A stretch of 64,000 bases of DNA from an uncultured Paracoccaceae bacterium (GCA_947500005.1 CANMQJ010000019.1:39610-103609); one strand, 5' to 3'. Shown: positions 22,818 through 32,893, counted from the first letter of the stretch. A program made the numbers and translations. The notes: generated by a model not told the origin, from the sequence alone.

Positions 22818-23819
22818 TCAGGACCCTCGCAGCCGGTCAAGCACTTCCTTGGTTGGCGCCGGGAATGCGCCGCGCAGCAACTCGGCGATCGAAGCCAGGG
22901 CTGGATGATCGAGACCGCGCATCACGTGGTCCCAGACGGCTGGAAGCATCTCCAGGTACCGTGGTTTGCCGTATTCACGCCCCAGCCGGGCAAAGACCCC
23001 GATGATGCGCAGGTTGCGTTGCACGCCCAGCACGGCATAGGCGGTCCGAAAGGCGTGATCGTCCACGCCCGTGGCCGAGATATAGCGGTCGATCATCCGC
23101 ATCTCGATGCCCGCGGGAACCGTTCTGCGAATGTCTTGCAGCAGAGACACGAGGTCATAGGCCGGGTGCGCCAGCATCGCATCCTGGAAATCGAGAAGGC
23201 CGACGCGCGCCGTTCCTTCCCTTTCCGGCAGCCAGATCAGGTTCTCGGCATGATAATCCCGCAGCATGAGTACCCGGGTCCCCTGCGTCGTGCGCTGAAG
23301 GATATCCTCGAACCGTGCTTCGAACCGTTCGCAACTGTCGGTATCTTGCTCGTGCAGGACATCGGCATAGGCCGTGAACGCGAGAGTGCAGGCCTCGGCC
23401 ATGCGGGTCGGTCCGTAACTGTCGAGGGCGGGCGTCTCTGCCGCGTGCAGGGCGATCAGTACGTCTGTGGCCGCTTCATACAATTCTCGCTCCATCTCGG
23501 GTCGTGTGTCCAAGAGGCGGGCGAACAGGTCATCGCCCAGATCCTCGAGCAGAAGGAAGCCGTGCTGTACATCCTGTGCAAGTATCTCGGGCGCGCTGAG
23601 GCCGAGGCCGCGCAGAATTTCGGCGATGCGGACGAACCGCTCGACATCTTCGCCAAGTTCGGGGGCCGCATCCATCAGCACTGCCGAGTGGCCGGATTGT
23701 GGAGCGGTCAGCCTCTCATACCTGCGACGCGATGCATCACCTGCAAGCGTCTGCCGCCGGGCGTTCGCCCATCCAGCCTGTAACAGAAGCGCGTCAGCCA
23801 ATACGGTGCGATTCGTCAT
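22818..23819 (-). CDS. amgK: aminoglycoside-phosphotransferase-fold kinase, AmgK-like
   Basis: A 333-residue APH-fold kinase. The start LAGDASRRRYERL is the substrate/ATP lobe, FLLLEDLGDDLFARLL the hinge, and MLRDYHAENLIWLPE...VGLLDFQDAMLAHPAYDL carries the catalytic HxxN and DxD-like residues (split over about residues 205-245). AmgK phosphorylates MurNAc/GlcNAc at the anomeric carbon in cell-wall recycling. It lies in tsaE-amgK-murU order, overlapping tsaE by 4 nt. A role in drug resistance is unlikely given the conserved neighbourhood. Confidence 0.82.
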   Translation of the reverse strand: MTNRTVLADALLLQAGWANARRQTLAGDASRRRYERLTAPQSGHSAVLMDAAPELGEDVERFVRIAEILRGLGLSAPEILAQDVQHGFLLLEDLGDDLFARLLDTRPEMERELYEAATDVLIALHAAETPALDSYGPTRMAEACTLAFTAYADVLHEQDTDSCERFEARFEDILQRTTQGTRVLMLRDYHAENLIWLPEREGTARVGLLDFQDAMLAHPAYDLVSLLQDIRRTVPAGIEMRMIDRYISATGVDDHAFRTAYAVLGVQRNLRIIGVFARLGREYGKPRYLEMLPAVWDHVMRGLDHPALASIAELLRGAFPAPTKEVLDRLRGS

Positions 23820-24289
23820 GCCGCCTCACTCAGCAACCCGGACCACTCGGGAGCGGACCAGTGCAGCGAAACATGCCGCATCGAATCCCGTTCCGGATCC
23901 GGCATGAATGCCAGGGTAAGGGCTGTGTCCGGAGCTAGCGGGCCCAGGCGGTCCGGCCATTCCACAAGGCATATCGCCGTATTGAAGGCCTCGGTCAGGC
24001 CCAGTTCCTCGACTTCTTCCGGAGTGCCCAGACGGTATAGGTCGCAGTGCCAGATTTCACCATTCCGACCGTCGTAGACCTGTACGAGAGTGAAGGTTGG
24101 CGACGGAATATCCTCGGGCGTGGGCAATAGGGATTGTATCAAGGCCCGAGCGAAATGCGTCTTTCCTGCACCGATCCCGCCCTCGAGAAGGAGCGTGTGG
24201 CCGGGGCGGAGGCGGGCACCCAGCCGTCGGGCAAAAATTGCGGTTTCTTCGGGGCTGTCGAAGGTCAGGGAACGCTCTTTGGGCATCAT
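23816..24289 (-). CDS. tsaE: tRNA threonylcarbamoyladenosine ATPase TsaE
   Basis: A 157-residue P-loop protein of the t6A-modification complex, partner of TsaB and of TsaD (encoded at 35-36 kb). Walker A GGIGAGKT is at residues 37-44, SPTFTLVQVY is the family TsaE motif, and HCDLYRL carries the conserved Asp. The two adjacent ATG codons (24289, 24286) make the exact start uncertain by one residue, and no strong ribosome site is seen. It overlaps amgK by ATGA and follows the PAS protein by 41 bases. Confidence 0.92.
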   Translation of the reverse strand: MMPKERSLTFDSPEETAIFARRLGARLRPGHTLLLEGGIGAGKTHFARALIQSLLPTPEDIPSPTFTLVQVYDGRNGEIWHCDLYRLGTPEEVEELGLTEAFNTAICLVEWPDRLGPLAPDTALTLAFMPDPERDSMRHVSLHWSAPEWSGLLSEAA

Positions 24290-24330
24290 GGCGCCACAAT
24301 GACCTTGGCCCTGCTCGGCTGCAAGCTTGT

Positions 24331-25839
24331 TCAGGCCTTTTCCATGGGTTTCGCGGCAACGCGCTGCACTTGCTTTCCGGGGTCCGGATCAGGAACAAAG
24401 CGGACCAGCGTTGCGCTTTTCTGGATGGGGCTGACAATGCATGTCATCCGGTCTCCGTTCTTCAACGAGAAGCTCGCGGACCATTCCGCGCGGTCATCCT
24501 CGAGATCCACGAAATCGCGAATGTCCCCCCAGATCGGTGTCGGCTCAGACCTGTCCTGCCAGTCGCGCATCGCATCCACCACCGACACCTGTGCGAAACT
24601 GCTTTCCGGGTCGGCATTCCAGAGCGCGCGATAGGCCCTGTTGGAGTTTGTGAGCATGCCGTTCCCGGCGAAGACAGCGATTGCCTCGTCCAGTCCATCG
24701 AGAACCCATTGCCCCAATTCCAGTTCGGCGCGAAAGCGGCGGGTGAGCGTGATTTCGGCAGTGATGTCCTGGAACAGGAAAGCTATGGCACCGTCCGGGT
24801 GCGGGCGCCCGTTCACGGAATAGACCGAGCCGGAGGGCAGCGTCCATGTCTCCTGGTATCGGCCGTCGACCGCCGCTTCGACGAGGGCATTCATCTGCTG
24901 CCGCCAGCCCCCGTAATTCTTTGGTTCGGGCATGAGGTTCTGGTCCCTGAGCCTGTCAAAAAAGCTGGAAAGGCCGGGACGGCCGCTCAGGAACTGGGCG
25001 GGAAGGCCGGTGAGATCAACCAGGGCAGGGTTGAAGAGAGCCAGTTGCCGGTTTCGGTCAAAAATCGCGAGACCGATCGGTAGCTGGGCAAAGGTCTTGG
25101 TCAAGGTTTGGACGAAATTGCGCTGCGCGATTTCCGCATCGACGACGGCATTGACGTCGATCGCATAGCACAAGTACCCGTCATCCTGCGCGACAAAGGA
25201 AAGCTCGTACCAGAGTTTGCGGTCGCCCATGGGCGCATCAATCGACACTCGCGCCTTCTTGCCGGTATGAGGTTGTTCCGTGGCGCAGGGGAAAAGAGGG
25301 GACGAGCTATCACTGTCGTCACCTCGGACATGATGGACAAGCTTGGAATAGGTTTCGTTGCACCAGCGAAGGCGTCCATCCTTGTCCACTTGCCAGACCG
25401 GGTACGGTGCCTGATCCATGGCCCGTTGGAGCGAATGAGTTTCCTTGTGTTCCCCGGTGTCGATCGCTCCGGGGATGGAAAGTTCGACCTGGACACGAGC
25501 GGCTCCGTCTATCCATTCGCAAAGGACCCGCCGGATTTCGCCGCTAGTCGTGGGTGCCATGACGATCGAGCCGACATCGCGCAAACAGCTTGGGGTCATC
25601 GGAAAAGCTGGAAAATCCACTTTCAGCCTTTCGCGCAGGTCTTGCCAGGTGGAGACATCGGGCCAAGCCTCGTCCGAGCAGTCAAGCAGATCGGTTTCGT
25701 CGAAAAGATAGACGGCCCCAACAGTTTCGGTACCCGGTCTCAGGTGGGGCACGGTCACCCGGCGGTGGGGACGCAAAATCACTATGGCCGCAACGGCAGC
25801 CAAAAAGGCGCTGGTGGCCACCACGATCCAGTCAGTCAT
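24331..25839 (-). CDS. membrane-anchored PAS-domain protein
   Basis: A 502-residue protein with one N-terminal membrane segment (about residues 4-22) and several PAS-like modules: one around QVDKDGRLRWCNETYSKLV (about 150-170), one around GLAIFDRNRQLALFNPALVD (about 260-280), and one around VFAGNGMLTNSNRAYRALWN (about 390-410). No histidine kinase, GGDEF, EAL or HTH domain follows, so it is not a complete two-component kinase. It sits between regB and tsaE on the same strand. A role as a signalling scaffold or partner kinase input is possible but unproven. AAAGGGAC precedes the ATG. Confidence 0.8.
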   Translation of the reverse strand: MTDWIVVATSAFLAAVAAIVILRPHRRVTVPHLRPGTETVGAVYLFDETDLLDCSDEAWPDVSTWQDLRERLKVDFPAFPMTPSCLRDVGSIVMAPTTSGEIRRVLCEWIDGAARVQVELSIPGAIDTGEHKETHSLQRAMDQAPYPVWQVDKDGRLRWCNETYSKLVHHVRGDDSDSSSPLFPCATEQPHTGKKARVSIDAPMGDRKLWYELSFVAQDDGYLCYAIDVNAVVDAEIAQRNFVQTLTKTFAQLPIGLAIFDRNRQLALFNPALVDLTGLPAQFLSGRPGLSSFFDRLRDQNLMPEPKNYGGWRQQMNALVEAAVDGRYQETWTLPSGSVYSVNGRPHPDGAIAFLFQDITAEITLTRRFRAELELGQWVLDGLDEAIAVFAGNGMLTNSNRAYRALWNADPESSFAQVSVVDAMRDWQDRSEPTPIWGDIRDFVDLEDDRAEWSASFSLKNGDRMTCIVSPIQKSATLVRFVPDPDPGKQVQRVAAKPMEKA

Positions 25840-25901
25840 CAGTGTCCCTTTGTCTGCGATGCGGGCAATGATGCGAAGAGAAGGGTTAACGCTGCCTTAA
25901 C

Positions 25902-27299
25902 TCAAATCCGAAAGGGTTGATTGAGGCCCATCGGAACGGCGTTTTCGCCTTGTTGCGCGTCGATCAGCGTGCGTGGCCATGTCACCTGCACAATGGCGCC
26001 GCGCCGCTCCGGGCGGCGAGTGAAGCGCTGGTATGGATCCGAACCGTTCGCAAAGCGCAGGTCGGCCCCGCTGCGTTCCAGCAGCGTCTTCGCGATGAAC
26101 AGGCCCAGACCCATGCCCTCGTATTCCGGCCGGGCCTCGCGGTCGCTTTCGGCACGGCGGCGGCGGACGAAGGGATCGCCGATCCGGCCGAACATTTGTG
26201 GCGGGTAGCCGCGGCCGTCATCCATGATGCGCACCACGATTTCTTCGTCCGTCCATTCGGACTCGACCCAGACATTCGCGCGGGCAAAATCCACCGCGTT
26301 CTGGATCAGGTTGCGCAGCCCGTGGATCACCTCGGGTTTGCGCAGGATCGCAGGTTGCTGAAGGTCGCCGCCGTCGCCCGGGCCTTCTTCGAAATGGAGT
26401 GTCTTTCCACGGCCCATATGCGGTTCGGCTGCCTCGTGGATGACGGTCGAGAGCGGCGCTTGCCGCAGGTGAAGGTCGTCCTTGCCGGCCCGGCCCATGT
26501 CGCGCAGGATGTCGCGGCAGCGGTCGGCCTGCTCGCGGATCAGGGCCGCGTCCTCCCGCAGATCGGGCCGGTCGTCGAGTTCCTCGATCAACTCCGAGCT
26601 CGCCAGCTTTATCGTTGCCAGCGGCGTCCCAAGCTCATGCGCCGCGGCTGCGACGACGCCGCCCAGATCGGTCAGCTTCTGTTCGCGTGCCAAGGCCATA
26701 TGTGTGGCCGACAGCGCCTCGGACATCGACTGTACCTCTGAACTGATGCGATGCGAATAGGCGCCCAGGAACCCGATGGCGATGATCAGCGCGACCCAGT
26801 TGCCGAAGACGAAGATGTCGGGCACCCGAAGGACAAAGCCCTGCTCGGTCCGCAGCGGCAGATGAAACTCCGCCAAGAGCGTGACGAGGATGATCGCCGT
26901 GCCCCCGATCAGCACGGTGGAGCGCAGCCCCATCACATTGGCCGAGATCGTCACGGGCCCCAGCAGCAGCAACGCGAAGGGGTTGTGCAGCCCGCCGGTC
27001 AGGTAGAGCAGGATAGCGAGTTGGAGAAGGTCGAACATGACCATCAGGAAATTCTCGAACTCGCTCAGGCGCTTGTTCTCGGGGAACAGGAAGGTCGCGG
27101 TCAGGTTGCCCAGCACCGACACGCCGATGGTGATGTAGCACAGCACCAGTTCCAGCTGGATGTGATACATCCGCTGCGCGACGGTGATCGCGGCGATCTG
27201 CCCGCCGATGGCCACCCAACGCAGGACGATCAGGGTGCGCAAGCGGATCCAGCTGCTGCGTTCGCCCCCCCGAAGAAGGTTCATGTCGGATTGGGCCAT
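25902..27299 (-). CDS. regB: redox-sensing histidine kinase RegB/PrrB
   Basis: A 465-residue sensor kinase of the global redox system controlling respiration, and in phototrophs photosynthesis, carbon and nitrogen fixation. Six N-terminal membrane segments span about residues 22-185. The quinone-binding motif GGLHNPF is at 102-108. The H-box AAAHELGTPLATIK has His221. The redox-active cysteine context QADRCRDILRDMGRAGK has Cys261. Then come the N box LIQNAVDFA, the G1 box DDGRGYPP and the G2 box GMGLGLFIAK. All key residues are present, so the kinase should be functional. It is divergent from senC with a 91-base gap. Confidence 0.95.
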   Translation of the reverse strand: MAQSDMNLLRGGERSSWIRLRTLIVLRWVAIGGQIAAITVAQRMYHIQLELVLCYITIGVSVLGNLTATFLFPENKRLSEFENFLMVMFDLLQLAILLYLTGGLHNPFALLLLGPVTISANVMGLRSTVLIGGTAIILVTLLAEFHLPLRTEQGFVLRVPDIFVFGNWVALIIAIGFLGAYSHRISSEVQSMSEALSATHMALAREQKLTDLGGVVAAAAHELGTPLATIKLASSELIEELDDRPDLREDAALIREQADRCRDILRDMGRAGKDDLHLRQAPLSTVIHEAAEPHMGRGKTLHFEEGPGDGGDLQQPAILRKPEVIHGLRNLIQNAVDFARANVWVESEWTDEEIVVRIMDDGRGYPPQMFGRIGDPFVRRRRAESDREARPEYEGMGLGLFIAKTLLERSGADLRFANGSDPYQRFTRRPERRGAIVQVTWPRTLIDAQQGENAVPMGLNQPFRI

Positions 27300-27390
27300 G
27301 GTCCATTATGTCCTGTTGCAACGGCTTGGTATCTTGATAGGTGTCTGGCCGAAAACGTTCAATCTCCGCTTGCCTGCAAGGTTCCATGCC

Positions 27391-28011
27391 ATGACCCGCC
27401 TCTACGCCATTCTGGCCGCTCTCGTAATTGCCCTCGGATTGGGCGCGATTTACGTGATGACCCTCGGACGGGGCGGGGACGACCAGTTCGCCCAGTGCCG
27501 CGAGGGCCAGGTGGCCGGTGGGCCGGGCAGCATCGGCGGACCGTTCGAGTTGGTGAATGCCCAAGGCGAGACTGTGACCGACAAGGACGTGATCACGAAA
27601 CCCTCGCTCATCTATTTCGGCTACACCTTCTGTCCCGATGTCTGCCCGCTCGACACGGCGCGCAACGCCGAGGCGGTGGACATGCTCGAAGAGAGCGGCC
27701 ACATGGTCACGCCGGTCTTCATTTCGATTGACCCTGACCGTGACACGCCCGAGGCGGTTGGCGATTTCGCCGCCAACCTGCACGAGCGCATGATCGGCCT
27801 CACCGGTTCGCCCGAGCAGGTCAATGAGGCGAGCCGCGCTTACAAGACCTATTACAAGGCTCAGGACAAGAGCGACGACTACTACCTGGTGGATCACTCG
27901 ACCTTCACCTACCTCGTTCTTCCCGAACATGGCTTCGTCGAGTTCTTCAAGCGCGACGACAGCGCCGCGGAGATCGCCGAACGAACCGCCTGTTTCATAG
28001 ACGCGATGTAA
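27391..28011 (+). CDS. senC: SCO1/SenC/PrrC copper-binding protein
   Basis: A 206-residue membrane-anchored periplasmic thioredoxin-fold protein, with an N-terminal anchor at about residues 5-24. The copper ligands are in TFCPDVCP (Cys81, Cys85) and the downstream DHSTFTYLV histidine. SCO proteins deliver copper to the CuA site of cytochrome oxidase; in Rhodobacter PrrC also affects redox signalling through RegB. ATG 27391 follows an AAGG site. The reading frame is open back to 27184, but that overlaps regB and the promoter and encodes no conserved residues. It is followed by regA 79 bases downstream. Confidence 0.93.
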   Translation: MTRLYAILAALVIALGLGAIYVMTLGRGGDDQFAQCREGQVAGGPGSIGGPFELVNAQGETVTDKDVITKPSLIYFGYTFCPDVCPLDTARNAEAVDMLEESGHMVTPVFISIDPDRDTPEAVGDFAANLHERMIGLTGSPEQVNEASRAYKTYYKAQDKSDDYYLVDHSTFTYLVLPEHGFVEFFKRDDSAAEIAERTACFIDAM

Positions 28012-28090
28012 GGCCACGCGAGGTTTGACCTTTGCGGATGCCGGGTTAATACTCTGTCCAATTCAGGACCAAGGGCGAAAAAGAGGCAGC

Positions 28091-28642
28091 ATGGCGGAAA
28101 GCGCGCAGGATATCGGGCCAGACAAGTCTCTGTTGCTGGTCGATGACGACGAACCGTTTCTGCGGCGCCTCGCCAAGGCGATGGAAAAGCGCGGATTCGA
28201 GGTTGAAACAGCCTCTTCGGTTGCCGCAGGGCGCGCCATCGCAACGGCCCGGCCGCCGGCTTTTGCCGTGGTAGACCTGCGGCTGGAAGACGGTAACGGT
28301 CTGGACGTGGTCGAGGTTCTGCGCGAGAAGCGTCCGGACAGCCGTGTCGTGGTACTGACCGGTTACGGTGCCATCGCGACGGCCGTGGCCGCCGTCAAGA
28401 TCGGGGCCACCGACTACCTGTCCAAACCCGCCGACGCGACGGACATCACAAACGCGCTTCTCGTGCCGTCCGATGAATTGCCGCCCCCGCCCGAGAACCC
28501 GATGAGCGCGGACCGCGTGCGATGGGAGCATATTCAGCGCGTCTATGAACTTTGTGATCGTAACGTGAGTGAAACCGCGCGCCGGCTAAACATGCACCGT
28601 CGGACCTTGCAACGGATTCTGGCGAAACGCTCCCCTCGCTGA
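28091..28642 (+). CDS. regA: redox response regulator RegA/PrrA
   Basis: A 183-residue response regulator, cognate partner of RegB. The receiver domain has the acidic pocket VDDDE (residues 17-21), phosphoacceptor Asp62 in VVDLRLEDG, and Lys in LSKPAD. A proline-rich hinge (LPPPPENP) leads to a Fis-type HTH (CDRNVSETARRLNMHRRTLQ) at the C-terminus. Length and HTH match RegA/PrrA/ActR, among the most conserved regulators in alphaproteobacteria. It binds GC-rich GCGNC repeats and controls electron-transport genes. It is likely co-transcribed with senC. Confidence 0.96.
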   Translation: MAESAQDIGPDKSLLLVDDDEPFLRRLAKAMEKRGFEVETASSVAAGRAIATARPPAFAVVDLRLEDGNGLDVVEVLREKRPDSRVVVLTGYGAIATAVAAVKIGATDYLSKPADATDITNALLVPSDELPPPPENPMSADRVRWEHIQRVYELCDRNVSETARRLNMHRRTLQRILAKRSPR

Positions 28643-28654
28643 AGAGGATCGGCA

Positions 28655-29860
28655 ATGCCCGATGATCGCGCCTTGGACCTGAACGACCCCGAGACGCAAC
28701 CGATGCCCGAAGGGGGCTGGTCGGAGAGCATCGAGGAGATTTCAGGGGCGGTGGTCATTCCACCCGAGATCAGCGCCTTCACCCAAGCGGCGGGGGTGCT
28801 CTATGCAGATGGCGCGTATTGCCCGCGCGGCGCGCTGTGGCGCAAGTTCCGCCCTCTGACGACACGACCCGAGATGCCGACCGAGGAACCTGTGGCGCTC
28901 AAGGGCCGCTGGCTTTGGGGTGGGGTCCTGTGGGCGCATTTCGGCCATTTCCTCGTGGAAAGTACATCCCGGCTCTGGGCGCTCGACCGGATCGAGGGAG
29001 ACATTGATGGTGTGTTGTTCATTCCCAAGCGCCCCCGTGTCGGTGACACGGTGCGGGGGTTCCAGCGCGACTATCTTGACCTTATGCAGTCGGAGCTGCC
29101 GATCGAGGTGGCAACCGACGCGCTTCGGGTGGAGCGACTGATTGTTCCGGGGCAAGGCTTTGGCCTTGGGGCCATCACGCGCGGGACGTCGTCCTTTCGC
29201 GATGCGGTACACAAAAGATTTGGTACACATATCGCACCCGATGGCGGTAGTCGTCTGTATATCTCCCGTTCTGCGTTAGGCCTGGGCAAAGGCGGACTTC
29301 TGGGCGAAGAGCGGCTCGAAGACCATCTGCGTGCCGAAGGCTACGAGATATTCCACCCCGAGAAATATGATCTCGCCACGCAGATCGCCCGTTACAAGGC
29401 GGCCAGCCAGATCGTTGCGGCGGACGGGTCAGCCCTCCATCTGTACGCGATGGTCGGACGCGCGGACCAGCAGGTTGCGATGATACTGCGTCGAACCTCC
29501 GGCGCGAACAACTTGCTTGCCACCAATGTGGCGGCCTTTTGCGGAGCCGAGCCGTTGGTCATCCACGCGCTCAACACCGAGTGGTGGCGGCGTGATCACG
29601 GCAAGTCGAACCGGCTATCGTTCGGCGAGTTGCACCATCCGGCTATCGCCGAGGCCTTGGGGGCTGCCGGTTTCGTCTCGGAGAGCGCGGACTGGCCGAT
29701 CATTTCCGACACGGAACGTGCACAGCTGTTCCAGTCCAAGGGGCTGGATCTGGAAACCGGTTTCATGGAATCGCCCGAGCACGAGCGCAGACGAAAGCGC
29801 CGCATGCGCGAAGAACGTAGGGCCCGGCGCGCTGAGCGGGACGCCAAGGCGGAAGATTGA
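28655..29860 (+). CDS. glycosyltransferase family 61 (DUF563) protein
   Basis: A 401-residue soluble protein with the GT61 pattern: WGGVLWAHFGHFLVESTSRLW (split over about residues 88-108), RLYISRSALG near 205, and the conserved core QIVAADGSALHLYAMV near 250. GT61 enzymes transfer sugars in exopolysaccharide or O-antigen assembly and are common in roseobacters. The C-terminal 30 residues are strongly basic (repeated Arg, Lys and Glu) and look like a membrane- or nucleic-acid-associating tail. It starts 12 bases after regA, so it is probably co-transcribed with it, which is not typical. The donor and acceptor are unknown. Confidence 0.82.
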   Translation: MPDDRALDLNDPETQPMPEGGWSESIEEISGAVVIPPEISAFTQAAGVLYADGAYCPRGALWRKFRPLTTRPEMPTEEPVALKGRWLWGGVLWAHFGHFLVESTSRLWALDRIEGDIDGVLFIPKRPRVGDTVRGFQRDYLDLMQSELPIEVATDALRVERLIVPGQGFGLGAITRGTSSFRDAVHKRFGTHIAPDGGSRLYISRSALGLGKGGLLGEERLEDHLRAEGYEIFHPEKYDLATQIARYKAASQIVAADGSALHLYAMVGRADQQVAMILRRTSGANNLLATNVAAFCGAEPLVIHALNTEWWRRDHGKSNRLSFGELHHPAIAEALGAAGFVSESADWPIISDTERAQLFQSKGLDLETGFMESPEHERRRKRRMREERRARRAERDAKAED

Positions 29861-29876
29861 CGCGAGCGTGTTTCGC

Positions 29877-30470
29877 TCAGACCAGGGCCAGCAGTTCCAC
29901 GTGCCGACGGGTGAACTCCTCGCGCACGGCGACGGGCGGACGCAGTTTGATTTGCAGACCTTCGGTCAGTTCTTTGTCCGGCCGTCCGAAGAATCGTGTC
30001 GCCTCGGCCTCCGAAAACCCTGCGATCTGGGTCGCCTCCATCCAGGCGCTGATGCTGTCTGCCTTCTTGATCCGCTTCTTTATCTGTGCGGGAACCGCTG
30101 CTGGCAGGCCGAATCGGATATGGATGGCGGCACTCAACCTTTCGTCGAGCTCGCCATAGCCCGGGCCCACGGCAGATTTGACCGGGGAGATCATGTCGCC
30201 GATGACGTATTCCGGCGCATCATGCAGCAATGCCGCAAGGCACCAACGCGCAGGAGCACCAGGATCGAGACGCCGGAACAACGCTTCGACAAGCAACGAA
30301 TGTTCCGCGACCGAATACGCGAAATCGCCCCTGGTCTGACCGTTCCACCGCGCAACGAAGGCAAGGCCGTGGGCGATGTCCTCGATTTCGATATCCACCG
30401 GTGTCGGATCGAGCAGGTCAAGCCGGCGTCCGGACAACATTCGTTGCCATGCTCTTGGTTGTTTCGCCAT
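29877..30470 (-). CDS. HD-domain phosphohydrolase (YfbR-like)
   Basis: A 197-residue HD-superfamily protein. Metal ligands are His34 or His57 (SVAEHSLLVE), His83-Asp84 (LLHDAPEYVIGDM) and a late Asp in KKADSISAWMEA. The AEHS...HDAPE layout is that of YfbR/YGK1-type 5'-deoxynucleotidases. ATG 30470 has GGGGG upstream and starts right at the conserved region; the frame extends to 30584 but without conserved sequence. It converges on the GT61 gene with a 16-base gap. It occupies part of the position that hvrA/spb holds in Rhodobacter. Confidence 0.8.
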   Translation of the reverse strand: MAKQPRAWQRMLSGRRLDLLDPTPVDIEIEDIAHGLAFVARWNGQTRGDFAYSVAEHSLLVEALFRRLDPGAPARWCLAALLHDAPEYVIGDMISPVKSAVGPGYGELDERLSAAIHIRFGLPAAVPAQIKKRIKKADSISAWMEATQIAGFSEAEATRFFGRPDKELTEGLQIKLRPPVAVREEFTRRHVELLALV

Positions 30471-30609
30471 CGTGCCCCCTTTCGGATATCGTGTCGCGGG
30501 TAGTACCTGCTGCGGCATGTGTAAATGACCCGCAACGAACTGAGCGGTGGGCGATTGTATTTTCCTGATCGTACCGAAGGACAAGGTGGCACGAGCTGAG
30601 CAGGGTCGC

Positions 30610-30653
30610 CGGTTCTTCTGTTGGCTTCCTTACTGGTGTCTTGAACCGAAGGA
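30610..30653 (+). promoter_or_regulatory. candidate pseudoknotted leader element upstream of ahcY
   Basis: A 6-bp stem CGGTTC (30610-30615) with GAACCG (30643-30648) encloses a loop containing GGCTTCCTT. The loop segment TCCTT (30627-30631) can pair with AAGGA (30649-30653) to form an H-type pseudoknot. The GGCTTCCT word and a downstream GGAG partner recall the SAM/SAH riboswitch of Rhodobacterales (remembered consensus, not searched). However, the loop is longer, and the GGAG lies about 85 bases before the ahcY start, so it cannot directly mask that ribosome site. Confidence 0.25.
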
Positions 30654-30737
30654 GTCGCGGCCCTCGGGAGCATCATGTTGCCCGGAGCCGCAAGCGGTGC
30701 TACCTGCACGGGGACATTTTCAAGCGGAGAGGGCCCA

Positions 30738-32132
<1,395 letters not shown>

Positions 32133-32157
32133 ACGAACGAGTCTCCGGCAACTATCG

Positions 32158-32187
32158 GACCGCGGCATCTTGGTGTCGCGGTCTTTT
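32158..32187 (+). terminator. terminator of ahcY
   Basis: Seven GC-rich base pairs (GACCGCG with CGCGGTC), extended by three inner pairs around a 6-base loop, followed by TTTT. It lies 25 bases after the ahcY stop. Confidence 0.85.
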
Positions 32188-32356
32188 CCGTTTCAGCCTC
32201 CGGTGTCCGAGATCCTCAGAGTGAAATGGCCCCGCTAACGTGTCGGCCCCTGTTCGGTTCCATAAATAAAATCCCGCGAATGCAGGAACGGTGCCGGGAC
32301 GCCCACGTTGTACTGGCATCACGAACTGGAAACGAAAAACGGAAAGGCATGACATT

Positions 32357-32710
32357 ATGACCTTCAAGACCATGAAATTTTTTGCTCTCACCGCCGCTTC
32401 GGCAGTTGCTCTGACCGCGACCGCATCTTTTGCGACGCAAGACGACAACGCGGCCGAAGTTGACGCGGAAGGCCGCGCGGAATTTTCGCGCACCGGCAGC
32501 GACGACGGCGTGATCGACGGTTCGGAAAACGTGATCTCCGAAGATGAGGCAGGCACTGTCGTGTCGCCCGCCAAGGATGAGGAAATCGCGGACAATTCGC
32601 GCACTGCGGCAAGCGTCGACGACATGGAAGAAGACGAGGAGTTGATGGAAAGCACCGATCCTGGTGTCGCCACCGGCCCCAAGGCGGATCCGGAAGAGAC
32701 CACCGATTGA
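32357..32710 (+). CDS. exported acidic small protein, function unknown
   Basis: A 117-residue protein with a clear Sec signal peptide (MTFKTMKFFALTAASAVALT then ATASFA, cleavage near residue 26). The mature part of about 90 residues is extremely acidic, rich in Asp and Glu with runs such as DDMEEDEELME, and low in hydrophobic residues, so it is probably disordered and possibly metal- or cation-binding. No family was recognised. GGAAAGG lies 9 bases before the ATG. It is a single gene with its own perfect terminator, which supports real expression. Confidence 0.72.
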   Translation: MTFKTMKFFALTAASAVALTATASFATQDDNAAEVDAEGRAEFSRTGSDDGVIDGSENVISEDEAGTVVSPAKDEEIADNSRTAASVDDMEEDEELMESTDPGVATGPKADPEETTD

Positions 32711-32731
32711 TATCTTTCCCCTGAACATTGG

Positions 32732-32766
32732 AAACGGGCGCCCTTGAGGCGCCCGTTTTCTTGTTT
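32732..32766 (+). terminator. strong terminator after the acidic small protein
   Basis: An 11-bp perfect stem (AAACGGGCGCC with GGCGCCCGTTT) around a 5-base loop, with a T-rich tail. Confidence 0.92.
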
Positions 32767-32893
32767 GAACGATTAGTCAGCTCTCATATCAGCGCGATTT
32801 TTCATTGAAGCACACTTTTCCGCCGATAGTCTGTCTGCATTCACCGTCGAACAGTTGGGCGACAGCGACTATTTTGGAGAAGGGACTGACATA

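Noticed and set aside
24331..25839. Functional histidine kinase call for the PAS protein
   Set aside because: No H-box or ATP-binding N/G boxes were found in the C-terminal region.
30675..30737. N-terminal extension of AhcY from ATG 30675
   Set aside because: The 21 added residues match nothing conserved, and a good ribosome site precedes ATG 30738.
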